From Pyropia haitanensis (lineage: Eukaryota; Rhodophyta; Bangiophyceae; Bangiales; Bangiaceae), in assembly GCA_008729055.1 (NCBI GenBank), contig SDUX01000007.1:2094064-2158063 (forward strand): a DNA stretch of 64,000 bases, read 5' to 3'. The position numbers and the translations under genes are program-made. Positions 1 to 10,083 of this stretch are shown here, piece by piece. The notes beneath the pieces were generated by a model. That model had not been told where the DNA came from. It was given only the letters and a program-made list of their open reading frames with translations, and made no database searches. Positions within the stretch are counted from its first letter, which is position 1; each line of letters opens with the position of its first letter.

Positions 1-652
1 ATCGTTGGACACACAGGCACCCGGTCGAGCCGATATATAAACGTGTATCTATTGGCACACCCACGTATGGAGGCAGGAGTAACCGGCGTGACGCTCCCCC
101 CCCCCCGACCGGCGCCGCCCCTGGTCGCCCTGCTCCTAGCGCGCGGCGCTCACGCAGAAGCGGAAAAACAACGCGTCGAGCCCCGCCGCACACGCCCCCC
201 CCACCCTCGTCCGCAGCAGCGCCAGCGCCCGCCCGCGGCTGGGCACGCCGCGCACCCCCACCAACGCCAACGTTGCGTCGGGCGCAAACAGCCGCCACGC
301 TCAAAGTGCCCGCGACGGCGGCGACGCTGCCCGTGCAGGCGACGCATCAAGCAGCGGACGCGAAGAAGCAGCCACATGGGGCGCTCGAGCCGGTGGTGGT
401 GCGGGTAGGCAGCCAGTGGTGGCGCGGGTGGGCATGCGGAGTCGCGGGGGAGGCTCCGCGATGGGGCGTGTGGGACTCGCAGCGGGGGCGCGATGCCGGT
501 CGGCGCGGTCAGTGTTTGACAACTGCAGACGAAGAGAATGTGCCGGCACCACCACCAGGTCGGCCGCGTCGAGAGCGGTCGATTGCAAAGAAATGTTCAG
601 GGTCAAAAATAATGAGAATTTACCCGTAGTTCGCCACACATCATGTACCTTA
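1..652. other. Intergenic, no gene recognised
   Basis: GC-rich DNA with a TATATAA-like string near position 34 and short open frames on both strands that are Arg/Pro/Ala-rich and match no family I know. I see no supported gene. Confidence 0.5.
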
Positions 653-1209
653 GGGCACGTCCACCAATGTCGGCTATCAGTCTTAAATGAGTGGTTTTAA
701 GACGCCACGTGTACATACGTGGCAGCGTCTGGGTGGTCGGGCTATCGGCGAGCTATCAGGCGAAGCACGTGAAGTGGACTTACGGTGGAGACGGGGGCTA
801 CCAACAGGCTACCTTCCAAACCACGGGTCCGTTCGTCGTCTTCGTTCCAGGCCGTTGGTGTTGACAACTCTCCACTATCACACTGTCGACATGATGCCCA
901 CACGTGGCACGCTCTCAGCCAATCATCGCCCTGGCAATTGGTAAGGTCTGTTGGCTCCAGGGCTATCGCTCGGCCAAAACACCCTGTTTTGGCCCGGCGA
1001 TAGCTCTGGAGCTAACAGACGTCAGGGTACGGAGAGGAAGTTATGTCGTCACTTATATGAAGTCTATTCGCTGAGGGGGGTTCGTTTTAGACCGGAATAG
1101 CTCGTTGACATTGATGAACGACCGCATCAGTGCCACGTTTGGCCCGACGCGCCACGTTTTTCCTACGTGGCACGAATATCGGCGAATATCGACATTGGTG
1201 GACGTGCCC
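653..1209. mobile_element. Tourist-like MITE (PIF/Harbinger type), 557 bp
   Basis: The element begins GGGCACGTCCACCAATGTCG at 653 and ends with the exact reverse complement of that 20-mer at 1209. It is flanked on both sides by TTA (650-652 and 1210-1212). Three-base TTA/TAA target duplications plus ends starting GGG or GGC are typical of PIF/Harbinger MITEs; that is family knowledge. It holds no transposase frame, so it is non-autonomous. The interior repeats CCACGT/ACGTGG motifs on both strands, a possible transposase-binding array, and contains a strong hairpin at 946-1020. Confidence 0.85.
946..1020. repeat. Long hairpin inside the MITE
   Basis: GTCTGTTGGCTCCAGGGCTA at 946 pairs with the strand ending GCTCTGGAGCTAACAGAC at 1020, and the pairing continues inward to CGGCCAAAAC/GTTTTGGCC around a five-base loop. 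The arms are about 35 bases with a few mismatches. It may be a smaller element nested in the MITE or an internal palindrome of it. Confidence 0.8.
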
Positions 1210-1212
1210 TTA

Positions 1213-2594
1213 GTCTATTTTACAGAGAAATCGGATCAAATGAGCCTATAGAAAGGCTCACATGAGCCGCGTCGTGAAATCGTCGATTTCTGAACGCCAC
1301 CACATGATAACCGTCCATTTGACCGCTACGACACGACCTTGCGCGCTTCATCTCCTCATAGCGCTACCGCTGCATTAAAACAGAAGGTTCATTCTACCCA
1401 ACAGTACAGCCGCCATGCCTCCCGGCCTGCCCATGACGTCTCTCTGCGAAGTGAAGAGGGAGAACGCACAAGCACCTGGCACTGAACTCAGCGCGGCAGG
1501 GCGTAGTCTCTTCCGCACAACGAGACTAACTGGCACAATCGACCGTGGAGAGGACCGCTCAGAGCGCGTTGGAGGCGGTTGCCAAGAGAGGGGGGGGAGG
1601 GAAAGCGGGGACCACGGCCTCGACAGCGCTTGAAATCATCACCGCGGTGGCGCCAGCTAGACTCAGAAGCGTGGCTTGGACCCGGAATGCACGCACACAA
1701 GGCGTTCCACACCGCCAAATCGGAGCTACGTCGGAGGGGCTACGGCACTTGTGGCGGGAAGGATGTTTCGCAGAGAGAAAGAGAAAGTCACGCACGGTGC
1801 TTAGTACCGCACCACGCCACCTGTGGCCACAGAGAGGACGGCCTAGCCATGCAGAGCAAAAAACACGTCTTTTTTGGAGGGGAAATTGTGTTGTTCGTCC
1901 TCATGACTGCAGAACGCCGAGATACTGTAGGAATTGAAGAGGTGCTCGGAGGGCTAACAGAGACGCAAGCACGACGCCCCATGTAGCCATTGACAGTGTG
2001 TTTATTCGTTTGGGTTGCGGCCAAGATAAACAAACGACAAAATACAATGGTACACACCCCGCACATGTTCAGCATGAGCGGGGCCGAGTGGGGGGGCAGC
2101 GGGAGGAACGCCACCGCCGCCACCAGTACCGCCACCGCCGGCTGGAGGGTTAGCTCCACCGGCAGGGATGGTGGGTTGAATCTCCTCCTCGTCGTCCGTC
2201 CCCGAGCACGTAACAACGCCAGCCGCTACCCCACCAAAAGCCAACGCCTCGACGGCGCCGGGAAGGACAGAGAAGAGGCAGGCACAGGCAACAAGGTCCG
2301 CTGCCACGCAAAGTTTACCGGTACCCAAGATGGGTCGGCACGGGACGAGGGGATTCCCCTCGTACCGCGGCCCCCCCAAAGGGGAGGGCAACGTTGGTGC
2401 AAGCGCCAGCATCGGGCCGCAACCCAAAGTCACCGCCAGTCCAGCGACCCCAAGAGGTCCCCAGACGTCGTCTGAGCGCCAACCAACAGGACAGGCGCGA
2501 AAGACGACGGACGTGCCGGCCCGGCGGGAGGGAGAACGGAGGAGCGGCGGGGTCGTAGATAAGGGGCTCGGCGCGCAGCCGCCGCCGCCCTGCG
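1213..2594. other. Intergenic, no gene recognised
   Basis: Mixed-composition DNA between two transposon-like elements. Open frames on both strands overlap one another, lack any recognisable domain and have the Arg/Pro/Ala bias expected of random GC-rich sequence. No feature is supported. Confidence 0.45.
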
Positions 2595-3831
2595 CAGTGC
2601 CTGCTAAACCGTCTCAAAAAATTCTTGCTTTTCCTTTGCTTGGGCCGGCCCGCAAGCAGTTGTCACCGTCTGTTTCGACAGTGTGAGCCCCGATTTTTCT
2701 CAGTTTTTTTGTTTTTCATTTACATGGGTGCCTTTCGGTCCATCGACGGAGTTCATCTCATACGGACAGAAGCGCATGGAGCTCAGCTGTCTGGCCATAG
2801 AAAATCACCGATGGCGACGGACCGAAACGCTTCACTGCAGGGCTCCATGCAATCCGCACCTTGGGACGTTTGCAATGACCGCAAGGTGGCTTGTGGTCGC
2901 CGCAAACCATCTTGCGGAGTCGCCTCTGCATGGGCCATTGCGGCGAAAATCTCCCGCACTCTGCGGGGCCCGGTGGTAAGAAAAGTGACGTCGAGGGAGA
3001 CGCCTTGACGAGGCGCTTGACGACCCGGCTTGGGCGGATGGCGTAGCGCGAAGGGGTGGCACTCTCTTCCTCCCCCCCCCCCTCCACTCCGCTCAACCGC
3101 TTCTCTGCCCGCAGGTAGCCCCCTTACCTTCACTCCCCCACGCCCGTCCGCTCTCCCCCCGTTCTCGTCCGTGGGGGTCGCAGTGATGACGGCTCTTTGG
3201 GGCGCTGCGGAGCGGCAGCCACTGCAGGCTGTGGTAACTGGTAACGGTGGCGCTGTGCGGGGATGGTGCCCGCCGTCAACTTCGCTTCAGCCGATAGTAG
3301 CTCCCTCTCCCGCCTCCCCCTTCCCTCAGCACGCCTCCGCTTCCCCCTCGCTCTCGACGGTAGGTATCGCCATGGAAGCGGCATCCACTGAGGCGTAGAA
3401 GCCAGACCCTGATTGCCTGCGGCAGGAGGTGGAAATACTCCGCCTTGAGGTGTGCGGCTCGACTGTGGTGCTGTTGCAGGTAAACGAGCAGCTACTGTCT
3501 CAGCGGAAGAGCGAGAACCCGGCGCTGGTCCAGGTAGCCAGGACGGCCCAGGGCGTCGAACACCTGTTCCGTCCTGGTCTCTGATTGGGTACGCTGCGAC
3601 GGTCGTTGACCGTCGCGGCGTGGGAGATTTCCGCAAAGGGTCGCGCAAGAATGGCTGACTTGCGGAACAAGCAGACTCCACAGAAAAATCTTGCTTGTCC
3701 CGCAGACTGGCTTGCGTGAAAGCAAGATCCGACGCAAGCCCGCAAGGGGCACCGCAACCGAAAAAGCAGGTTTTTTTTGAGACGGTTTAGCAGGCACTGC
3801 GCTGCGGCTCGGCTCGCAGCCGCCGCCGCCC
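2565..3831. repeat. 26-bp direct repeats flanking the 2595-3799 element
   Basis: The 26 bases at 2565-2590 and the 26 bases at 3806-3831 are identical except for one position. They lie in the same orientation just outside the two ends of the inverted-repeat element, separated from it by 4 and 6 bases. They are too long for an ordinary hAT duplication (8 bp). More likely the insertion fell between two copies of a pre-existing tandem repeat, or the repeats belong to a larger structure. Confidence 0.8.
2595..3799. mobile_element. hAT-like non-autonomous element, 1205 bp
   Basis: The left end CAGTGCCTGCTAAACCGTCT (2595) and the reverse complement of the right end (3799) are identical for 27 bases, then stay similar for about 15 more. 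CAGTG/CAGGG starts are typical of hAT transposons. The bases directly outside read GCG|CAGTG and CACTG|CGC, as at two other elements in this window. I cannot find a clean 8-bp target duplication. The interior has open frames but no transposase motif that I can see, so I call it non-autonomous. Confidence 0.75.
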
Positions 3832-4443
3832 GACACAGCCCGCCTCTCCTCGGCAGCCCTCTCCTGCCGGTTGGGCAGTCGTGTCAGTCGGCGCCTCTCC
3901 CACTCATGAGGAGTACCTCGCTCGCCGCAACGACCCAGTCAATCGGTCGGAGTTACCCGGTGAAGAGACGACAAATAACGAAGCAAATAACAGAGCCCTG
4001 AGCTCGTTGCTGCAGTCAAAACTGTTACGAGACGCGGTATTCGGCTGACATTAAGGAAACGAAAAGCAGCTCGTGCGTACCGATTCGGGTCACACAAGCC
4101 TCACAGTAGAGAAGTAATTAGAGATCTACACGTTGGCATGATGGTCATGGTCGCGCTGCGCTGGCACCCACTCGTGGGAGCAAGCGACTGACAGAACAGA
4201 GGACGGGATGGGACGGTACGAGCATCGCGTGGGGCACTTGAGCGAATCGGGCGAGCGACGTGGCGTCGCCGCTCACCGCACGCCTGGTCGTGTCGTTTCC
4301 GTGGGTGCGGCGCCGACACGCTAGCCGCGTACCCTCCCCCCCCGCGCCCCCCCACGCGGACGGGGACGTCCCCGCCCCTTTCTTCCCCCTCCCCTGCGGA
4401 TGGTCGTGGTGGGCAAGGCCACACCCGCCCCGCGCCATGTGCC
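3832..4443. other. Upstream region of the 4444 gene
   Basis: Moderately GC-rich DNA. A long Pro/Arg/Ala-rich open frame on the minus strand runs through it and into the next gene in antisense. I regard that frame as a shadow. No clear TATA box or other site is visible. Confidence 0.4.
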
Positions 4444-6279
4444 ATGCGCCGTGTGACGACCAAGTGGGGAGGGGACCGCCATGGGGCGGCCTCGCGGAGC
4501 GGGCGCAGCCCTGGCGCCACGGGCGGTGGCGGCGGCGGGGTGGGCTGCGGCGGCGGCAGCTCGGCGGGGGCGAGCCCGTCGTGCTGGAGCGGCGGCGGGG
4601 GCGGGCGGGCCGCCCTCGTGCACCACCCGGCCGGCAAGCGCGTCGACGCTGCCGACGTGGCGGTCGACGTGCTGCGCGATGACGGCCGCCCGTATGGCGG
4701 CGACGCGGGGCACGTCGACGACGACCCGGCGGGAAGGCGGTGGGACGCGGCCGCCGCGTGTGCGCCCTGGGTGGTGGTCGAGGGACTCCGTCTTGTGTAT
4801 CCGTCGCGGGGGGGGGCGGGCGGCGCCGCCGCGGCGGGAGGCGCCGCCCATGGCCGTGGCGGTGGGGGTGGTGGCGGTGGGGGTGGTGACAGTGGCAGCC
4901 ACAAGGACAGCAGCAAAGCGGGTGGTGGGGATGCCAAGGCGGACTGGACGACGCTGGGCCACCTGGACGCCCCCATCGTCATCGCAGAGGAGGAGCGGTG
5001 GCTGTACGGGGACAAGGACCTGCCCGCCCACAAGCTACAGGCGCTGGAGGACTGGCTGTCGGTGCACATGCCGTTTGCCACCCTCCAGCGCGTCAGCGCG
5101 TTTCTGCTCACCTCGTCCACCGCGCCGAGCGCGGCGGTGGAGCAGCGCATTCGGGTGCTTGCCGAGGCCACCGCGGCGCGGGCGGCGATCGAGGCGGATG
5201 TCGACAGCAGCGCTCCCGCCGCGGGCGGCGAGGAGAAGAAGAAGAAGAAGGGCTTCAAGGGATTCTCCCTACCCGGCAAGAAGAGTAAGTCTTCCTCAGT
5301 GGCGACGGCAAAGGGCGGTGCCGCCGCCGCCGCCGCCGCGGCGAGTCCCCGCCGTAGCCGCATGAACTGGGAGCAGGCCTCCTCCGAGGGCGCCGCATTC
5401 CGCCGGCGCGCCGCGGGCGCTGGCGGCGGCGGCACCGCCAAGATGACCACCGCGGAGCTGCTTGCCGAAAAGCGGAGCGTCGAGGAGACGCTCGCCCGCT
5501 TTGACGCGCAGCTGGCGGCGCTCGCGGCCGGCGGCGACGACGGCGGGGACATGGCCGATATGCTGCTGCCCGCGCGGCAAGAGCTGGACGAGCGCCTCCG
5601 CGGCATCAACGCGCGGCTCGTCGCGGGGGGGGCGGTCACCAACGTCAAGCCTGGAGAGTACGAGGCAGCCGTGCCGCCGCTCTCGGCCGACATCATCGAC
5701 GGAAGCTGCAGCTCTGCCACTCTCGGAGGGTGCGTGGAGGTGGTCCGCACGAGCCCGCTGGTTTCGAGCCCCGTCTCGGCGCAGGTGGATAGTGACGGCA
5801 GCGACCGCGGCTCGTTTGACACGAGCGTCTCTGCAGACGAGGCGGACTGCGCGCAGGCGCTGCGGTCAGTCATCACGTTTGAAGGGGGCTTTGGGACGGA
5901 CGTTCGTGGCTCCCCCACCACCACGTACACGTCGGACTTTGAGTCGGACGATGGCAGCAGCAGCGTTCATAGCGGCGGGTCCAATTCGGACGATTGCGCC
6001 GCCGGGGTGTTGTCGGTCCGCCGCCACCAGCGGCGGCTCGGGTCCAACATGCCACGCTCCCCGTCGTGCCTCCGCGGCACCGGCAGCGACGTCGAGTTTG
6101 TCATTGACCTTGGCGACCGGCGGCGGGACTCGCCCGACGCGGGCCAGTCGCGGAGGTACGCGACGCAGGCGGCGCGACAGCGGGCCGCGGCGGAGCTGTG
6201 CGTCGATGATGGGGACCCGTCGTCGGACTTGGAAAACGAGCACGCACTCGCATATACGCATCGACGGCACCTGAGATGA
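4444..6279 (+). CDS. Hypothetical coiled-coil protein with Ser/Asp-rich tail
   Basis: I do not recognise this 611-residue protein. Residues 1-180 are Gly/Ala-rich low complexity. Residues about 180-225 hold a mixed helical stretch rich in Trp and Leu (RWLYGDKDLPAHKLQALEDW) that looks like a folded segment. A lysine patch follows near 263-270 (GEEKKKKKGFKGF). A heptad-like helix starts near residue 337 (TAELLAEKRSVEETLARF). The last 200 residues are Ser/Asp-rich with many possible phosphorylation sites. The balanced composition after residue 180 and the absence of stops favour this frame over the overlapping ones. The start is the first ATG of the open frame, but a start further in is possible because the N-terminal part is low complexity. 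It converges on the gene at 6985-10083. Confidence 0.65.
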   Translation: MRRVTTKWGGDRHGAASRSGRSPGATGGGGGGVGCGGGSSAGASPSCWSGGGGGRAALVHHPAGKRVDAADVAVDVLRDDGRPYGGDAGHVDDDPAGRRWDAAAACAPWVVVEGLRLVYPSRGGAGGAAAAGGAAHGRGGGGGGGGGGDSGSHKDSSKAGGGDAKADWTTLGHLDAPIVIAEEERWLYGDKDLPAHKLQALEDWLSVHMPFATLQRVSAFLLTSSTAPSAAVEQRIRVLAEATAARAAIEADVDSSAPAAGGEEKKKKKGFKGFSLPGKKSKSSSVATAKGGAAAAAAAASPRRSRMNWEQASSEGAAFRRRAAGAGGGGTAKMTTAELLAEKRSVEETLARFDAQLAALAAGGDDGGDMADMLLPARQELDERLRGINARLVAGGAVTNVKPGEYEAAVPPLSADIIDGSCSSATLGGCVEVVRTSPLVSSPVSAQVDSDGSDRGSFDTSVSADEADCAQALRSVITFEGGFGTDVRGSPTTTYTSDFESDDGSSSVHSGGSNSDDCAAGVLSVRRHQRRLGSNMPRSPSCLRGTGSDVEFVIDLGDRRRDSPDAGQSRRYATQAARQRAAAELCVDDGDPSSDLENEHALAYTHRRHLR

Positions 6280-6984
6280 GGGTGCACGCCGTGTCTTCGT
6301 CCTGCGTTGGACTCTCCCAAGTAATCTAAAGAGGAAGCGCACCTCGGGAAACACGTCCACCCATCCCTGGGTGTGTAATGGAAACGGTTTGTCAGCGTGC
6401 TGTATTCCCCGCCCCTGTCGCGGCTCATGACTCGACCAGCAACCGAGTGTCTTGTCGTTCATCAACAATGACGCAATGCCGCCACGAGAGCGTGTGCCGG
6501 CTAGCAGTACAAACGACTGTTCGCACTGTCTCGCTGTGCTCTGTCTCAGCGTGCCCAGGGTACAAAACACGGGCAACGGCTGTCCACCAACGTCGCGACA
6601 GAAGGGAATTTGTGTACTTCCGCAACGCTTCGTAGCTAGCCTACAGCTCCACAACTCAGACAACCAGCTACTCCCCGACGGTGAGTCCATGCTCCGCCTA
6701 CGGTAGACGACACTGTATCCCACGCAGAGCAGCTGCGTGAATGAAACGATGGTGAAAACGCATCTGTCTATTAGCATACATCGCAGCAACCCGCCATCGG
6801 TCTTCCCCAGCCATCAAGAGACCCGAATCAGACCAGCAATCCCGCCCGGTAACGGCTCAGTCACCTGGGAACGGGGAATCGAAAAAAACCGCACCCTAAA
6901 AGGTCCATAGCACCAGCGCAACGCGCACAATATACAACATACATCCGTGCTTACAACGACGACTGCGGCGGCGACGCCCCGCCC
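6280..6984. other. Convergent intergenic region
   Basis: A stretch of 705 bases between two genes that end toward each other, noticeably lower in GC than the flanking coding DNA. It should contain both 3' untranslated regions. No gene or repeat is evident. Confidence 0.5.
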
Positions 6985-9900
6985 TCAAACAGACGCTTGC
7001 ACGCGGCGGCTCTTTGGCACCCACGACGGCGGCCGCACGACCGTAGCGCCCGCGTAGCCGCTCACCCCCGCCAGCGGGCGGAGCTTGGTGTCCGCTGCGA
7101 GCGTCGCTCGGTCCGCTCCGATGGTCTGCTCATCCACGACGTAGAAGCGGCGCGGCACCGCCGCGGCTGGCAGCAGCGACTGCACGTGGAGGAGGAGCCA
7201 CGGCTCAGACAGGCGCCCGCCCGGCTTGACTACCACCGCGCAGTAAATCTCCGAGCCGAACCGCGGGTCGGGCCGCCCAAACGCGCGCGCGCGGGCGACG
7301 GCCGGGTGGCCCGCCACCGCCGCCTCCACATCGTTCAGGCTCACCGCCACCACCTTGGTCACGTTGTTTGGGTCCACCACGTCGAGCAGCGCGGCGGCCG
7401 CCGCCCGCTCCGCCGCCGCCTTGCTCGCCGCGGCGGCCCGCTCCGACGCGGCCGCCGCGACCGCCAGCTTCATCGCCTTTTCCGCCGCCGAGGGGGGCGG
7501 CGGCAGTTTGCGCACCTCGGCCGCGGTGGCCTCGGACGCGCGCTCCGCTGCGGCCGCCGCGGCCGCCGCGGCCTGCGCCGCCGCCGCGACCGCGGCAGTG
7601 GCCTGTGCCGACTCCTCCGACGCGGCCGCCGCGCACATGATAGCAGCCTCCGCCTCGTCCGCCTTCACTTCCATCACCGCGGGATCCGCCGCGGCTGCAG
7701 CGGCAGAGGCGGCCACCGCCGCGTTGCGCGCTGCCGCCGCGTCGGCATCGCGTCGCGCCTCCTCGCGGCGGCTCTCCGTGAGGGCCTCTGCTGCGCGCAG
7801 GCGCTGTTGCACCAGCTCCATCCGCGCCTTGTGCGCGGCAGTCAGCTCTGCCTCGAGTGCCTGCTGGCCAGCGGCCAGTTTGTCTAGGTGCGCCAGGATG
7901 GTCTGCGCAGACGACTCGTCCAGCTGCATCCGCCCATCATTGGCGGCGCCGAGGCCGCCAAGGGAGCTCGCAACGCTGCCATCAGCACCAACAGAACGGT
8001 TGACAGAGGAGTATGCCTCGTTGGGCTGGCGGCGCATCCAGCTGTCGCGGGTGGCGGCCGCGCCACCGACGGCGGCACCACCCGCCGCTGCAAGTGCCGC
8101 GGCGGCAGCGAGCTTGGCCTTGTCTGCCTTGTCTTCTTCCTCCGCCTCTTCCTCCTCCTGTTTCAGGCCAGCGGCCCTGCGCCGCTCCGCCTCCGCTTCC
8201 GCCTTTTCCTCGTCCGCGCGGCGCGTTGCATCGCTGGCGGCATCCTCCTGCTCCTTGCGTCGCTGCTCCGCCGCGGCGACAAGCGCCAGCTTCCGCGCCT
8301 CTGCCGCCCGCATTTCCCGCGCGTCGCCGACCACCACCAAAAAGCCGTCCTCGTCCAGCTTGCCGCGGTCGCCCGTCATGAACCACACCGTCGCCGGCCG
8401 CGCCGCCGCCTCGGCCGCCGCAACAGCAGCGGCCGCCGTCGCCGATGCGCGAGCGCTGAGCGGGGGCAGGTTCTGGTACACCCCACCCGACGCAACCGTG
8501 TCCGAGTCCCAGTCGTGCTTTGTCCGGTCTGCCGCACGGGCGCTTTGGGAGGTGAGCACCGGCGCCGCCGCCAGCGTCGAGTACTTGCCCGCCACCGGTG
8601 CGGCTGTCAGCTGTGCGGCAGGGGCCTGGACGGAGTCCGGGTTGTCAGCATCGTCTAAGACCTCGTGGAGAAACAGCTTGCGCACCGCCTCCTCGTCTCG
8701 ACCGGCACCGGCGAGCACCGCCGACGAAGCGCCGTCGCCAGAGACTGCCACATCGCCGACCTGCCCTTTTGGAAGGTACGCCCGCGTGACCGGGTCCAGA
8801 ATGGCCAGACACACACCACCGGGCACAGGCTTGCCCAGAGTACCGGGGCTCTCTCCGTTGGCGTCCGTCGTGTTGGCAGCTGCGTGACCCGCCGCCGCAG
8901 CAGGGCCGTACGCCGGCAGCACTGGCACGTGGAATACCTTGTCCGCCAGATATTCCACTTCTTCGAGGGAGAGCGCATCGTCGGCAGAGGCGCTCCCCTC
9001 AGACTTTGTATGCAGGCCTGTCGCGACGCGCACAAACGAGATGCTCGACTTGTCCGGAAACGACCCTCCGGCCGAGACGGTGCGGAGGTTGGAAGGCGAC
9101 GCGGACAGCCAGTCCAGCTCAAAAGACGACACCAGCGGCCAAAACATGTCTGCGGCAAAGAACTCCTTCGGCTTGGCCGCCGCGGGCGGAAGCACCAGCT
9201 GCCCCCCAGACAGCAGCGTCGCTAGTAGTACAACCAGACCGTGCGCGTCGTGCAGAGCACAGCTGAGGAGCGTCGTCTGCTCCACCTTGAGCTTGTAGCT
9301 GGTGGCAAACATCTTGGCCGACGTCACCAAGCTACGGTGCGTCAGGCGCACCACGTCTACCACGTGAGCGTTGCCCAGGTCCCCGCCCGCGGGGTCCAGC
9401 GTCGGCGGGGAGGCGAGCAGGTGCACCGCTACCTCCTCCGGGTCCACCTTGTAGTCGGCTGAGCCGCCCTTCCACGCCGCGCTCGCGCCTGCCCGCGCGC
9501 CGTGCATCTCCAGCTTGACCCCCTCGTTGGTCGTGCGGTACAGGTGCCACGAGATGATGCCCATCTTCTTGGCCACCGCCGCCACGCGAGCCCCGACCTC
9601 CAGCGCCTCCCCCTCCGCGTCTCCGTTCTCCTCCGCGTCCCCGTCGGCCCCCTCGTCGGGAAGGGGCGAGACGACAATCTTCGCAGCGCACGCCTGCAGC
9701 GCAACCGCCAGGCCGTCGCGGTCCAGGCCCGCGTCAATGGGCGCGGCAACGGCGCCAATCCACACGAGAGCAAGAAAAAATACGGCCGCCTCGAGGCTGC
9801 CCGACGGTGCCACCACCGCACACACGGTGGCGGGGCGGACGCCGCTCTCCCGCATCGTCGCGGCGACCAACTCGACCATCTTGTACACCTCCCCATGCGA

Positions 9901-10083
9901 GTAGACGACCGGCTTGCCCCGCCAGCCGCCGCGGTGCGCAGCGGGCAGCGCCGACGCGGCGGGCTTGGAGAAGAAGAGCGACTTGGGCAGCTCCCGGAGG
10001 GTGGTCAGCCGCAGCAGCTCCGCGTCGCGCTCGCCGCGCGCGAGGAGCACCGCCTCCTTGAGGTCATACCGGTTGATGGACAT
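6985..10083 (-). CDS. Acyl-adenylate-forming (AAE3/Pcs60-like) protein, probably a pseudoenzyme, with coiled-coil insertion
   Basis: This 1032-residue protein follows the ANL (acyl-CoA synthetase) fold. Residues 55-135 match the N-terminal part of AAE3/Pcs60-type enzymes. LTHRSL (247-252) follows the place of the ATP-binding loop. TGD (570-572) and VVVGDAREM (583-591) match the conserved TGD and hinge region. Residues about 911-1010 match the C-terminal lid (SLNDVEAAVAGHPAVARARA). The Ser/Thr/Gly-rich P-loop is missing before LTHRSL, the usual YGMTE box reads AYGPAAAAGH (391-400), and no catalytic lysine motif is visible near the end. About 320 residues of Ala/Glu/Lys-rich coiled coil are inserted exactly at the hinge. 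I infer a catalytically weak or dead scaffold or sensor. The ATG at 10083 has a suitable context (CCGCCATGT). Confidence 0.8.
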   Translation of the reverse strand: MSINRYDLKEAVLLARGERDAELLRLTTLRELPKSLFFSKPAASALPAAHRGGWRGKPVVYSHGEVYKMVELVAATMRESGVRPATVCAVVAPSGSLEAAVFFLALVWIGAVAAPIDAGLDRDGLAVALQACAAKIVVSPLPDEGADGDAEENGDAEGEALEVGARVAAVAKKMGIISWHLYRTTNEGVKLEMHGARAGASAAWKGGSADYKVDPEEVAVHLLASPPTLDPAGGDLGNAHVVDVVRLTHRSLVTSAKMFATSYKLKVEQTTLLSCALHDAHGLVVLLATLLSGGQLVLPPAAAKPKEFFAADMFWPLVSSFELDWLSASPSNLRTVSAGGSFPDKSSISFVRVATGLHTKSEGSASADDALSLEEVEYLADKVFHVPVLPAYGPAAAAGHAAANTTDANGESPGTLGKPVPGGVCLAILDPVTRAYLPKGQVGDVAVSGDGASSAVLAGAGRDEEAVRKLFLHEVLDDADNPDSVQAPAAQLTAAPVAGKYSTLAAAPVLTSQSARAADRTKHDWDSDTVASGGVYQNLPPLSARASATAAAAVAAAEAAARPATVWFMTGDRGKLDEDGFLVVVGDAREMRAAEARKLALVAAAEQRRKEQEDAASDATRRADEEKAEAEAERRRAAGLKQEEEEAEEEDKADKAKLAAAAALAAAGGAAVGGAAATRDSWMRRQPNEAYSSVNRSVGADGSVASSLGGLGAANDGRMQLDESSAQTILAHLDKLAAGQQALEAELTAAHKARMELVQQRLRAAEALTESRREEARRDADAAAARNAAVAASAAAAAADPAVMEVKADEAEAAIMCAAAASEESAQATAAVAAAAQAAAAAAAAAERASEATAAEVRKLPPPPSAAEKAMKLAVAAAASERAAAASKAAAERAAAAALLDVVDPNNVTKVVAVSLNDVEAAVAGHPAVARARAFGRPDPRFGSEIYCAVVVKPGGRLSEPWLLLHVQSLLPAAAVPRRFYVVDEQTIGADRATLAADTKLRPLAGVSGYAGATVVRPPSWVPKSRRVQASV

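Noticed and set aside
4101..5930. 609-codon minus-strand frame
   Set aside because: Antisense to the 4444 gene, Ser/Pro/Ala-rich without domain; the plus strand has better-balanced helical segments.
7355..8887. 510-codon plus-strand frame rich in Ala and Ser
   Set aside because: Antisense shadow of the coiled coil in the adenylate-forming gene.
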